Shown here: piece after piece, positions 36,575 to 44,466 of the stretch | Layout of the letters: the number at the start of each line of letters is the position of its first letter | How positions within the stretch are numbered: position 1 is the stretch's first letter | Source: Hydrogenophaga intermedia | Lineage (GTDB): Bacteria; Pseudomonadota; Gammaproteobacteria; Burkholderiales; Burkholderiaceae_C | Direction: 5' to 3' | Assembly (NCBI RefSeq): GCF_023715105.1 | Contig: NZ_JAMBNO010000008.1 | Span: 62,001 to 126,000, forward strand | Length of the DNA: 64,000 bases | The notes under the pieces: model-generated | The model's database searches: none | Told to the model about the DNA's origin: nothing | What the model saw: the letters and a program-made list of their open reading frames with translations, nothing else | Made by a program: the position numbers and the translations under genes

Positions 36575-37886
36575 CCTCATGCTGGGCTTTCTCGCCATCG
36601 GCGGCATGCTCGCCTTCATCATCCTGGGCATGCACATCGGCGTGGCGCTCATCGTCACCTCGTTCGTCACCGTCTGGCTGATGCGCTCGCCCGAAATCGC
36701 GGCGCGCTTCGTGGGCGCAGCCGCCAATGACGCCATCCGCGACTACCTGTTCGGCGTGGTGCCTCTGTTTGTGCTCATGGGCATGTTCGTGAGCGTGAGC
36801 GGGGTGGGGCGCGACACCTTCGACGTCTTCCAGTGGCTCCTGCGCCGCCTGCGCGGTGGCCTGGGCCTGGCCACCGTGGGCGCCAACGCGGTGTTCGCGG
36901 CCATCACCGGCATCTCCATCGCCTCGGCGTCTGTGTTCACTAAGGTGGCCACACCCGAGATGATCCGCCACGGCTACACGCCGCGCTTCTCGGTCGGCGT
37001 GGTGGCGGGCTCTTCCATCCTGGGCATGCTGATCCCACCCTCGCTGCTTATGATCATCTACGGCGTGATCGCCGAGGAGTCGATCGGGCGCATGTTCCTC
37101 GCCGGCATCCTGCCCGGCCTGCTGCTGGCGCTGCTGTTCTGTGCACTGATCATCGGCATGGCGTACCTGCGCCCGGCCAGCATCTACACCAGCGGCGCTC
37201 CCGCGTCGGCCGCCGACCAGGACACCGAGACCGCTCGCAGCGCCACGGTGAAATTCCTGCCGATCCTGCTGCTCATCGTGCTGGTGCTCGGCGGCCTCTA
37301 CAGCGGATTCTTCACCCCCACCGAGGCGGGTGCTGTGGGCGCGGCCGGAGCGTTCGTGATCGCTCTCGCGCGCCGCCGCCTCACTTGGCGCAAGCTGTGG
37401 AGCGTGCTCACCGAAACCGGTTACGTCTCGGTGGCGGTGCTGTTCCTCATCGTCGCTGCGTCGCTCTACAGCCGCATGCTGGCCCTCACCGGCATGCCGG
37501 CGGCCATCACCACCGGCATCACCGACATGGGCCTGGGCCCCTGGGGCTTCCTGGTGGCCTACCTGCTGATCGTGCTGCTGCTGGGCTGCATCATCGATTC
37601 GGTGTCCATCATGCTGATCATGCTGCCCATCGTGCTGCCGATCGCCAGCGCTTTCGGCATGGACCTCATCTGGTTCGGCGTGCTCACCGTGGTGGCGGTC
37701 GAGATCGGCCTGCTCACACCGCCGTTCGGGGTGTCGGTCTACACCGTCAAGAGCGCGCTCAACGACCCGAATATCACCATCAAGGACATCTTTGCCGGCG
37801 CCTTCCCTTTCGTGCTGATGATGGTGCTCTCGCTTTTCATTCTTGCCATGTTCCCGGGCCTGTCCACCTGGCTGGCCCGCATGTGA
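36567..37886 (+). CDS. dctM: TRAP transporter large permease DctM
   Basis: A 439-residue protein with about 12 hydrophobic helices, the Na+- or H+-coupled channel subunit of the TRAP system. Hallmarks are 'FGVVPLFVLMGMFVSVSGV', 'TGISIASASVFTKVATPEM', 'LGMLIPPSLLMIIYGVI', 'FFTPTEAGAVGAAGA' and 'LLTPPFGVSVYTVKSAL'. The start at 36567 follows AAGGAG and overlaps dctQ. It may also serve the orphan receptor encoded at 44467, which lacks its own permease genes; that is inference from paralogy. Confidence 0.9.
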   Translation: MSDLMLGFLAIGGMLAFIILGMHIGVALIVTSFVTVWLMRSPEIAARFVGAAANDAIRDYLFGVVPLFVLMGMFVSVSGVGRDTFDVFQWLLRRLRGGLGLATVGANAVFAAITGISIASASVFTKVATPEMIRHGYTPRFSVGVVAGSSILGMLIPPSLLMIIYGVIAEESIGRMFLAGILPGLLLALLFCALIIGMAYLRPASIYTSGAPASAADQDTETARSATVKFLPILLLIVLVLGGLYSGFFTPTEAGAVGAAGAFVIALARRRLTWRKLWSVLTETGYVSVAVLFLIVAASLYSRMLALTGMPAAITTGITDMGLGPWGFLVAYLLIVLLLGCIIDSVSIMLIMLPIVLPIASAFGMDLIWFGVLTVVAVEIGLLTPPFGVSVYTVKSALNDPNITIKDIFAGAFPFVLMMVLSLFILAMFPGLSTWLARM

Positions 37887-37896
37887 TCCGCCTCCC

Positions 37897-38202
37897 ATGA
37901 TTTACGTCTTCCACCTGCTCGACAAACCCCACGGCCTTGATTTGCGCCAGCGCATGCGGCCCGAACACAAGGCCTACCTGGCCGCCGTGGCCGACCGCAT
38001 CGCCTTTGCCGGCCCGCTGCTGGCCGACGATGGCACCACCATGGTGGGCAGCGTGCTGGCCATCGACTTCGACAGCCGCGAGGCCGCGCTGCAGTGGCAG
38101 GCGGGCGAGCCCTTCACCAAGGCGGGCCTGTACGCCAGCGTGGCGGTGCATGCGTTCCAGAACCTGTGGCCGCAGAAGGCGGGCTTTCCGCCCGCCGCCT
38201 GA
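37897..38202 (+). CDS. YciI-family small barrel protein
   Basis: A 101-residue protein of the YciI/YCII-like family, a ferredoxin-like alpha-beta barrel related to muconolactone isomerase. It has 'LRQRMRPEHKAYLAAVADRI' with the conserved His, 'FAGPLLADDGTTMVGSVLAI' and 'GEPFTKAGLYASVAVHAF'. Family members with the His-Asp pair act as lyases or dehalogenase-like enzymes in some catabolic clusters (for example TftG). It starts 11 bp after dctM in the TRAP operon, so a role on the imported compound or a ring-cleavage product is plausible but unproven. Confidence 0.85.
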   Translation: MIYVFHLLDKPHGLDLRQRMRPEHKAYLAAVADRIAFAGPLLADDGTTMVGSVLAIDFDSREAALQWQAGEPFTKAGLYASVAVHAFQNLWPQKAGFPPAA

Positions 38203-38209
38203 CCCCGCC

Positions 38210-38518
38210 ATGCCTGTGCTCAAACACATCGTGATGTGGAACATCCTCGGCGACAGTGCCGAGGAGAAGGCGCGCAACACGCAACGCCTGAAGGCCGCTT
38301 TCGAAGGCATCCGCGGCCGCATCCCGGGGATGCTCACGCTGGAGATCGGCGTGGACGTGAGCCACGTGGACTACGCCTGTGACGTGGTGCTGTACTCGGA
38401 GTTCGAGTCCGCCCAGGCACTGGCCGACTACGCCACCCACCCCGAACACACCCGCGTGCGCCAGGAACTCGAAGGCCTGCGCATTGCACGCCACCAGGTG
38501 GACTATTTCCCGAACTGA
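38210..38518 (+). CDS. Dabb-domain (stress-responsive A/B barrel) protein
   Basis: A 102-residue single-domain dimeric alpha-beta barrel. The family pattern is clear: 'LKHIVMWNILGDSAEEKARN', 'FEGIRGRIPGMLTLEIGVDV', 'YACDVVLYSEFESAQALADY' and 'THPEHTRVRQELEGL'. Dabb proteins include plant and bacterial cyclases and many uncharacterised members. It follows the YciI gene by 8 bp and precedes a flavin reductase by 15 bp, so it belongs to the same operon. Two different small barrel proteins side by side suggest they act on the same or successive intermediates. Confidence 0.87.
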   Translation: MPVLKHIVMWNILGDSAEEKARNTQRLKAAFEGIRGRIPGMLTLEIGVDVSHVDYACDVVLYSEFESAQALADYATHPEHTRVRQELEGLRIARHQVDYFPN

Positions 38519-38532
38519 AAGGACCTGCTTCC

Positions 38533-39120
38533 GTGAACCCGATCGACACCGCTGCCCTCGACACGCTTTTCATCAAGGCTCGCACCGCCAACGGCTTCCT
38601 CGACAAGCCGGTGCCCGAGGACCTGCTGCGCCGCGTGTACGAGATCGCCGCGCTTGGCCCGACGTCGATGAACACGCAGCCCACGCGCTATGTGTTCCTG
38701 AACACGAAGGAAGCCCGTGAGCGCCTGCTGCCCGCCATGTTGCCCGGCAACCTGGACAAGACGCGCAGTGCACCGGTGACAGTGATCGTGGCCACCGACA
38801 CGAAGTTCTACGAGTACATGCCGAAGGTATGGCACCGCGAGGGCGCAAAGGAAAACTTCGAGGCCAACGCCGCGCTCGCCAGCGCCACCGCCACGCGCAA
38901 CGGCACGCTGGGCGGCGCCTACTTCATGATCGCGGCGCGCGCGCTCGGGCTCGACTGTGGCCCCATGAGCGGGTTCGACATCGCCAAGGTCGACGCCGAG
39001 TTCTTTCCCGACGGCCGCTGGAAGACCAACTTCCTCATCAACCTCGGCTACGGGGACGACTCGTTGCTGTTCAAGCGCAATCCGCGGTTGGCGTTTGATG
39101 AGGCTTGCCGGGTGCTCTGA
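38533..39120 (+). CDS. RutE/HadB-like FMN-dependent nitroreductase-family protein
   Basis: A 195-residue nitroreductase-family protein closest by pattern to RutE, the putative malonic semialdehyde reductase of pyrimidine catabolism (196 residues in E. coli). Diagnostic stretches are 'AALGPTSMNTQPTRYVF', 'ERLLPAMLPGNLDKTRSAP' and 'LGLDCGPMSGFDIAKVDAEF'. It starts with GTG at 38533, 15 bp after the Dabb gene. None of the other rut genes is nearby, so here it more likely reduces an intermediate of the dioxygenase/TRAP module. The direct substrate is unknown. Confidence 0.85.
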   Translation: MNPIDTAALDTLFIKARTANGFLDKPVPEDLLRRVYEIAALGPTSMNTQPTRYVFLNTKEARERLLPAMLPGNLDKTRSAPVTVIVATDTKFYEYMPKVWHREGAKENFEANAALASATATRNGTLGGAYFMIAARALGLDCGPMSGFDIAKVDAEFFPDGRWKTNFLINLGYGDDSLLFKRNPRLAFDEACRVL

Positions 39121-39170
39121 GCGTCGCTCTCCGGCGAGGTGTCGGCATGCGAACGGTGGCGTGTCGAGAC

Positions 39171-39417
39171 GCAGGCGTCAGGGGAGTGGCTGTCTCTGTG
39201 GTGGCGCCTGTGCAGTGCTGAGAAGCGCAGTGCGGGAGGCGGCGCGCGCAGCGCGCTTCGTGAACTGACTTGCGGCATCTGTTTGAACGGAGCGGGCGCA
39301 GCTCGCGCAGTGAGTTATGCCGCACGCCTCCCGCGCGAGCATCGCAAGGGACCCCTCGCGCAGCGAGGGGCGCTGCAGCGAAGCCACCGCAGAGACGGCC
39401 ACTCCCCTGACACCCGC
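39171..39417. repeat. 247-bp nested inverted-repeat element (MITE-like or structured RNA)
   Basis: Outer arms at 39171-39205 and 39383-39417 match over 35 bp with four differences, all transitions; the core is GTCAGGGGAGTGGC. Inside are further perfect inverted repeats: GCGGGAGGCG/CGCCTCCCGC (10 bp), TGCGGCAT/ATGCCGCA (8 bp) and a tight hairpin CCCCTCGC-GCA-GCGAGGGG. The element fills most of the 352-bp gap between the RutE-like gene and the next LysR gene, and no gene is recognisable in that gap. It may be a non-autonomous mobile element or a highly structured transcript; it could also end transcription from both sides. Confidence 0.65.
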
Positions 39418-39472
39418 CACAAAAGCAGGCACACCTACCAGACCAACAACCAACCACGCAGCAAGACGGAGA

Positions 39473-40360
39473 TCACCCCGCATGCCCCGCCGCCGCCCGC
39501 CGGATCACCGAGGCCATGTGCTTCACCGTCGGCGAGCGGTTCACGCCTTTCTTCCAGAGCAAGCCCGGCGTGCGGATCGGCGACGGGTCTTCGAGCGGGA
39601 TCAGCCGCAGATCGGGCGAGGGCGTGAACGCCGTCTCGGCGATGATGCCCGCGAGGTCGGTCTGGCGGATGAGTTCGATCATCGGTGCGATCGAGTTCAG
39701 TTCAGCCACCACCAGCGGCTGCGCGCCCGCTGCCTCGAAGCATTCGTCCAGCAGGCCGCGCGTGCTGAACTGCGCTGGCAGCAGCACCAGCCGGCGCTGG
39801 TGCAACTCCACCATGCGCACACGCCGCCGCTTGGCAAGTGGGTGCGAGGCCGCCACGCACAGACGCAGCTCCTCGTTGTAGAGCGGCTCGAACCACAGCT
39901 CGGGCCGATCGGCCGGCCGGTACGACACGCCCAGGTCCAGATGGCCACTGGAGAGGCGCTTGGCGATCTGCTCGGCCGAGAGCTCCTCCACGCCCACCTT
40001 CACGTTCGGGTGCGTGGCCAGGAAGGCCGACACACACATGGGAATGAGCCGCGTGTTGAAGCTGTGCGTGGCGGCAATGCGCAGCTCGCCTGCCAAGGCC
40101 TCACCCGAGTGGCTCAGCGCCTGCAGCCCGCGGTCGATCTGCTGCAACGCGGGCACGAGGTGGCTACGCAGCAGTTCCCCGGCCTCCGTGAGCGCCACCT
40201 TCTTGTGGGCGCGGTCGAACAGCACCAGCCCCAGCTCTTCCTCGAGCTGGCGGATCTGGTGCGACAGCGTGGACTGCGTGACGTGCAGCCGCTCGGCCGC
40301 GCGCGTGAAGTTCAGCGTCTCGGCCAGGGTGTCGAAGTAGCGCAGATGCCGCAGTTCCAT
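39473..40360 (-). CDS. LysR-family regulator of the second dioxygenase module
   Basis: A 295-residue LysR protein. The helix-turn-helix region reads 'MELRHLRYFDTLAETLNFTR' and 'RLHVTQSTLSHQIRQLEEEL', followed by an effector domain resembling CynR/CbbR-like members ('GELRIAATHSFNTRLIPMCV'). It diverges from the second intradiol dioxygenase across 135 bp that contain a T-N11-A dyad at 40382-40396, so control of that operon is likely. Its 3' end abuts the inverted-repeat element. Confidence 0.88.
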   Translation of the reverse strand: MELRHLRYFDTLAETLNFTRAAERLHVTQSTLSHQIRQLEEELGLVLFDRAHKKVALTEAGELLRSHLVPALQQIDRGLQALSHSGEALAGELRIAATHSFNTRLIPMCVSAFLATHPNVKVGVEELSAEQIAKRLSSGHLDLGVSYRPADRPELWFEPLYNEELRLCVAASHPLAKRRRVRMVELHQRRLVLLPAQFSTRGLLDECFEAAGAQPLVVAELNSIAPMIELIRQTDLAGIIAETAFTPSPDLRLIPLEDPSPIRTPGLLWKKGVNRSPTVKHMASVIRRAAAGHAG

Positions 40361-40381
40361 GCCCGATGCCCCCGATCAACA

Positions 40382-40396
40382 ATCGATGGCATCGAT
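40382..40396. promoter_or_regulatory. Candidate LysR-type binding site (T-N11-A dyad)
   Basis: The sequence ATCGAT-GGC-ATCGAT is a dyad with the T-N11-A pattern preferred by LysR regulators. It lies 21 bp before the LysR start codon and about 100 bp before the divergent dioxygenase start, the normal position for an autoregulatory/recognition site. Confidence 0.5.
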
Positions 40397-40495
40397 CATA
40401 GCCGTTGAAATTCATCACTTCCATCGCAGACTTCGGGTGCCTAGACTGCGGTGGCGACTTGGACAGACGCACCCATAACGACAGGAGACAGCACC

Positions 40496-41392
40496 ATGGC
40501 TCAGCTCGAAGCCGAAGACATCACCCAGGCCGTCATCGACCGCATGACGGAGTGCCAGGACCCGCGCTTCAAGCAGGTCATGACCGCGCTCGTGAAGCAC
40601 GCGCACGCCTTCATCCGTGAGGTGGAGCTGAGCGAAGAGGAGTGGATCAAGGCGATCTTCTTCCTCACCGAGACCGGCAAGATGTGCGACGACAAGCGCC
40701 AGGAGTTCATCCTGCTGTCGGACACGCTGGGCATTTCCATGCTGGTGGTGGCGCTCAACCAGATCAAGGCCGCCCGTGCCTTCCAGCAGGGTGGTGGCGG
40801 CGCTGAGAAACCCACCGAGGCCACGGTGCAGGGCCCGTTCTACTGGGAGGGTGCGCCCGAGCTGCCGCTGGGCGCCGACATCGGCGAAAGCATGCCCGGC
40901 GAGCCGGCCTACTACCACGGCCGCATCACCGACACCGAGGGCAAGCCGATTGCCAACTGCTGCCTGGACGTGTGGTCCGGCGACGGCGAAGGCGTGTACG
41001 ACATGCAGATGGGTGAGGACGCCGGCATGCGCCTGCGCGCGCGCTTCCACACCGACGCGCAGGGCAACTACCGCTTCTGGTCGATCAAGCCGAGCTACTA
41101 CCCGGTGCCCGACGACGGCCCGGTGGGACGCATGCTGCGCCGCATGGGCCGCCACCCCAACCGGCCCGGCCACATCCACATGAAGGTTTATGCGCCCGGC
41201 CACCAGACCGTGACCACCCACCTGTTCGTGGCCGACAGCCCTTACCTCGATTCCGACGCCGTGTTCGGCGTGCGCAACAGCCTCATCGTGCCGTTCACGC
41301 AGCACCCCGCGGGTACCGCGCCCGACGGCCGGGTGATGGACAAGCCCTACCACAGCGCCACGTACGACTTTCGCCTCGTGCCGGCGCGCTGA
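40496..41392 (+). CDS. Intradiol ring-cleavage dioxygenase (hydroxyquinol/catechol 1,2-dioxygenase type), copy 2
   Basis: A 298-residue paralogue of the enzyme at 33979. Expected Fe(III) ligands are Tyr168 ('EGVYDMQ'), Tyr202 ('SYYPVPDDGPVGRML') and His226/His228 ('RPGHIHMKVYAPGHQ'). The helical N-terminal domain shares 'QEFILLSDTLG' with copy 1. An extra Gly-rich insertion near residue 100 and a longer C-terminal tail distinguish it. The ATG at 40496 follows ACAGGAGACA; the in-frame ATG at 40451 is too close to the presumed operator. It leads an operon with a citrate-synthase-like protein, a CoA transferase and two solute receptors, hence may act on a different catechol or hydroxyquinol than copy 1. 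Confidence 0.87.
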   Translation: MAQLEAEDITQAVIDRMTECQDPRFKQVMTALVKHAHAFIREVELSEEEWIKAIFFLTETGKMCDDKRQEFILLSDTLGISMLVVALNQIKAARAFQQGGGGAEKPTEATVQGPFYWEGAPELPLGADIGESMPGEPAYYHGRITDTEGKPIANCCLDVWSGDGEGVYDMQMGEDAGMRLRARFHTDAQGNYRFWSIKPSYYPVPDDGPVGRMLRRMGRHPNRPGHIHMKVYAPGHQTVTTHLFVADSPYLDSDAVFGVRNSLIVPFTQHPAGTAPDGRVMDKPYHSATYDFRLVPAR

Positions 41393-41422
41393 CCCTTCCC
41401 CCGCTTTCACCGGAGACCCGTC

Positions 41423-42241
41423 TTGAAGATCGGCAAGGCCACCGTGCCGCAATCGGCCATCTGTGCCCACAACCCCGAAGCCATCGTGGTGCGCGGCCAG
41501 GACCTGTGCAACGAACTCATCGGCCAGGTCAATTTCGCGGACTATTTCTACTTGCTGCTCACCGGCCGCAAACCCGACGCGCCGGCCAGCGCCGTGCTCA
41601 ACGCCACGCTGGTGGCCATTGCCGAGCACGGGCTGGTGCCCAGCGTGCAGGCCGCGCGCATGACACTGGCCGCCGCGCCCGACGCGCTGCAAGGTGCTGT
41701 GGCTGCGGGCATTCTGGGCTGCGGCTCGGTGATCCTGGGCGCCTCCGAGACGGCGGGTCGCCTGTTCGACGAAATCGACCGCACCGCCAACGCGCACAGC
41801 GGCGATCTGCATGCCGCGGCGCGTGCCGTGGTGGGCGAATGGCGCGCGCGCAAGCAGGCCGTGCCTGGCTACGGCCACCCCGTGCACAAGGAGCGCGACC
41901 CGCGCGTGGACGCGCTGTTCCGCGTGTCAAAACAGGCCGGTGGTGGCCAGCGCTTCGTGCAGATCGCCGAGGCGGTGGAGGCCGTGCTGCCCGATGTGAT
42001 CGGCAAGCCGCTCAAGCTCAACGTGTCGGCGGCCATCCCCGCGGTGCTGCTGGGTGTGGGCTTTCCGCTCAACGCACTCAAGGGCGTGCCCATGCTGGCG
42101 CGCTGCGCCGGTCTCATCGCCCACATGAGCGAAGAGCTGGAGACGCCGATCGGCTTCGCACTCTCTTACCAGGCCACGCGTGAAGAGCGCTACACCGGCC
42201 CGGTGCCCGCCGGCTTCGTGCCGGTCCAGAAGATCGACTGA
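41423..42241 (+). CDS. Citrate-synthase-family protein, citryl-CoA-lyase-like
   Basis: A 272-residue protein, much shorter than citrate synthase (about 430) and similar in size to stand-alone citryl-CoA lyase domains. The family core is present: 'LCNELIGQVNFADYFYLLLT', 'PGYGHPVHKERDPRVDALF' with the catalytic His, and 'LARCAGLIAHMSEELETPIG'. Members cleave or form C-C bonds between acyl-CoA and an oxoacid. It starts with TTG at 41423 (GGAGA 8 nt upstream), 30 bp after the dioxygenase, and is followed directly by a CaiB-type CoA transferase. An obvious idea is activation of a citrate-like acid to its CoA ester by the transferase and cleavage here; the acid itself is unknown. Confidence 0.82.
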   Translation: MKIGKATVPQSAICAHNPEAIVVRGQDLCNELIGQVNFADYFYLLLTGRKPDAPASAVLNATLVAIAEHGLVPSVQAARMTLAAAPDALQGAVAAGILGCGSVILGASETAGRLFDEIDRTANAHSGDLHAAARAVVGEWRARKQAVPGYGHPVHKERDPRVDALFRVSKQAGGGQRFVQIAEAVEAVLPDVIGKPLKLNVSAAIPAVLLGVGFPLNALKGVPMLARCAGLIAHMSEELETPIGFALSYQATREERYTGPVPAGFVPVQKID

Positions 42242-42251
42242 GGGTTCCACC

Positions 42252-43430
42252 ATGACACAAGTGCTCAAGGGTCTGCGCGTGGTCGAGCACGGCACCTTCA
42301 TCACCGGGCCTGCGGCCTCGATGATCCTGGCCGACATGGGCGCCGAGGTGGTGAAGGTAGAGCTGCCCGGCACCGGCGACCCGTTTCGCGCCTTCAAGGG
42401 CGGTCTCTACAGCCCGCACTACCAGACCTACAACCGCAACAAGCACAGCGTGGCGCTGGACACCCGCAAGCCGGAGGACCGCGCCACCTTCGACAAGCTC
42501 ATCGCGGGCGCTGATGTCTACATCCAGAACTTTCGCCCCGGGTTTGCCGAGCAGATCCAGGCCGGCGAGGAGCGCCTGCGCGAGATGAACCCGCGCCTCA
42601 TCTACTGCGCCATCAGCGGCTTCGGGCAGGACGGCCCGGCCGCCAGCCGCCCGAGCTACGACACCGTGGCCCAGGCCGCCAGTGGCTACCTGCGCCTGCT
42701 GGTGAACCCGGCCAACCCGCGCGTGGTGGGGCCGGCCATTGCCGACGCCATGACCGGCTACTACGCGGCCTTCGGCATCCTGGGTGCGCTGCACGAGCGT
42801 CACGCCACGGGCAAGGGCCGGCGCGTGGACGTGTCGATGTTCGAGGCCATGTCGCACTTCAACCTCGACGCCTTCACGCACCTGTTCTCGGTGGGCGAGG
42901 TGATGGGTCCGTACAGCCGGCCCAGCGTGTCGCAGAGCTACGTGCTCGAGTGCGCCTGCGGCGGCTGGATCGCACTGCACATGTCCTCGCCCGAGAAGTT
43001 CTGGCAGGGCCTGGCGATCGCGATGGACAAGCCCGACATCTTCGAGGACGAGCGCTTTCGCGACCGTTTCGCGCGCATCGCGAACCAGGACGATCTCATC
43101 GTGGTCCTGCGCGACATCTTCAAGGGCCGAACGCGCAACGAATGGTGCGAGCGCCTGCTCGCGCAGGACGTGCCGCATGCGCCCATGTACCGCACCGACG
43201 AAGTGCCCGAAGACCCGCAGGCCAGGCATCTGCAGCTCTTCGTGGACACGAACCACCCCACCATGGGCCCCTCGCGCACCGTGCGTTCGCCGATCAGCTT
43301 CGACGGCCAGCGCAACCTGCACGTGACCCCACCGCCCACGCTGGGCGAACACAACGCGCTCTACGCCAACGGCTGGCCCGAGGCCGAGACCGAAACCGCC
43401 CACACCCCCGAGAAGGAGACCAACGCATGA
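42252..43430 (+). CDS. CaiB/BaiF family (class III) CoA transferase
   Basis: A 392-residue class III CoA transferase. The N-terminal 'LKGLRVVEHGTFITGPAAS' and 'LADMGAEVVKVELPGTGDPF' are typical, and the nucleophilic aspartate is Asp165 in 'PAIADAMTGYYAAFG'. These enzymes move CoA between carboxylic acids such as formate/oxalate, succinate/mesaconate or itaconate. The ATG lies 11 bp after the citryl-CoA-lyase-like gene, and the stop overlaps the Bug receptor start (ATGA). With the upstream lyase it may form a two-step acid activation and cleavage unit. Confidence 0.88.
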   Translation: MTQVLKGLRVVEHGTFITGPAASMILADMGAEVVKVELPGTGDPFRAFKGGLYSPHYQTYNRNKHSVALDTRKPEDRATFDKLIAGADVYIQNFRPGFAEQIQAGEERLREMNPRLIYCAISGFGQDGPAASRPSYDTVAQAASGYLRLLVNPANPRVVGPAIADAMTGYYAAFGILGALHERHATGKGRRVDVSMFEAMSHFNLDAFTHLFSVGEVMGPYSRPSVSQSYVLECACGGWIALHMSSPEKFWQGLAIAMDKPDIFEDERFRDRFARIANQDDLIVVLRDIFKGRTRNEWCERLLAQDVPHAPMYRTDEVPEDPQARHLQLFVDTNHPTMGPSRTVRSPISFDGQRNLHVTPPPTLGEHNALYANGWPEAETETAHTPEKETNA

Positions 43431-44413
43431 CCACGCCCCGACAGCCCAACCGCCGCGATGCCTTGCTGGCCCTCGGCGCGGGTACCGCCGCCCTGGCGCT
43501 GCCCGCCGCCGCGCAGAGCTACCCCGACCGCGCCGTGCGCCTGGTGGTGCCCTTTGGTGCCGGCACCACCACCGACATCATCTCGCGCGTGGTGGGTGAA
43601 GGCCTGGGCCGCGAACTCGGCCAGTCGATCGTGGTGGACAACCGCGCCGGCGCCGGCGGCACCGTGGGCTCGGCCCAGGTGGCGCGCGGCGCGGCCGACG
43701 GCTACCAGCTGCTCATGGGCACCGTGGGCACGCACGCCATCAACGCGACGCTGTTCAAGAGCCTGAGCTACGACCCGATCAAGGACTTTGCACCGATCGC
43801 GCTGGTGGGCTACACGCCGACTTTGCTGGTGGTGGCGGGCGACGGCCCCATCAAGACGCTGGCCGACCTCAAGGCCAAGGCCGCGCAAGGGCAGGGCGTC
43901 ACCTTTGCCTCCGCCGGCAACGGCACGTCGGGCCACCTCGCGGGCGAGCTGCTCAAGGCGCGCCTGGGCGGGCAGATGCTGCACGTGCCCTACAAGGAAG
44001 GCGGCATGGCCATGAACGACGTGATGACCAGCCGCGCCGACTTCATGTTCTACCACCCGGCCGCGGTGCTGCCGCACATGCAGGCCGGCAAGCTGCGCGC
44101 GCTCGGCGCCTCCGGTGCGCAACGCAGCGCCGCCGCGCGCGATGTGCCCACCATCGCCGAGCAGACCAGCAGCGACTTCGACCTCGTGGCCTGGTTCATG
44201 CTGTACGCGCCTGCCGCCACGCCGGCACCGGTGGTGGCCCGCTTGCGCCAGGCCACGGCCGCAGCGCTTGCCAAGGCCGAGACCGCTGGCAAGCTGGCCG
44301 CGCAAGGCGTCGAGCAACGCCCGCTCGGCCCCGACGCCATGGACGCCTTCGCGCGCACCGAGGTGGCCAAGTGGGCCGCGCTGGTGCGCCAGTCCGGCGC
44401 CCAGGTGGATTGA
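43427..44413 (+). CDS. Bug-family periplasmic solute-binding protein
   Basis: A 328-residue TctC/Bug receptor. The N-terminus carries 'NRRDALLALGAG', a double-arginine-like start that could be read by the Tat pathway but lacks the strict consensus, with cleavage near 'AAAQSYP'. Family signatures are 'VRLVVPFGAGTTTDIISRVV', 'VVDNRAGAGGTVGSAQVA' and 'PTIAEQTSSDFDLVAWF'. It overlaps the CoA transferase gene by 4 bp and precedes a TRAP receptor, so one operon encodes receptors of two transporter classes. No TctAB permease gene is present in the window. Confidence 0.9.
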   Translation: MTTPRQPNRRDALLALGAGTAALALPAAAQSYPDRAVRLVVPFGAGTTTDIISRVVGEGLGRELGQSIVVDNRAGAGGTVGSAQVARGAADGYQLLMGTVGTHAINATLFKSLSYDPIKDFAPIALVGYTPTLLVVAGDGPIKTLADLKAKAAQGQGVTFASAGNGTSGHLAGELLKARLGGQMLHVPYKEGGMAMNDVMTSRADFMFYHPAAVLPHMQAGKLRALGASGAQRSAAARDVPTIAEQTSSDFDLVAWFMLYAPAATPAPVVARLRQATAAALAKAETAGKLAAQGVEQRPLGPDAMDAFARTEVAKWAALVRQSGAQVD

Positions 44414-44466
44414 TTTTTCCCCGTTCCCGTGTTCGCGTCAGACCATCACCACAACTGGAGACAAGC

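Noticed and set aside
39178..39483. 101-codon minus-strand frame inside the inverted-repeat element
   Set aside because: Lies wholly in repeat sequence, overlaps the LysR gene end, and shows no family features; treated as part of the element.
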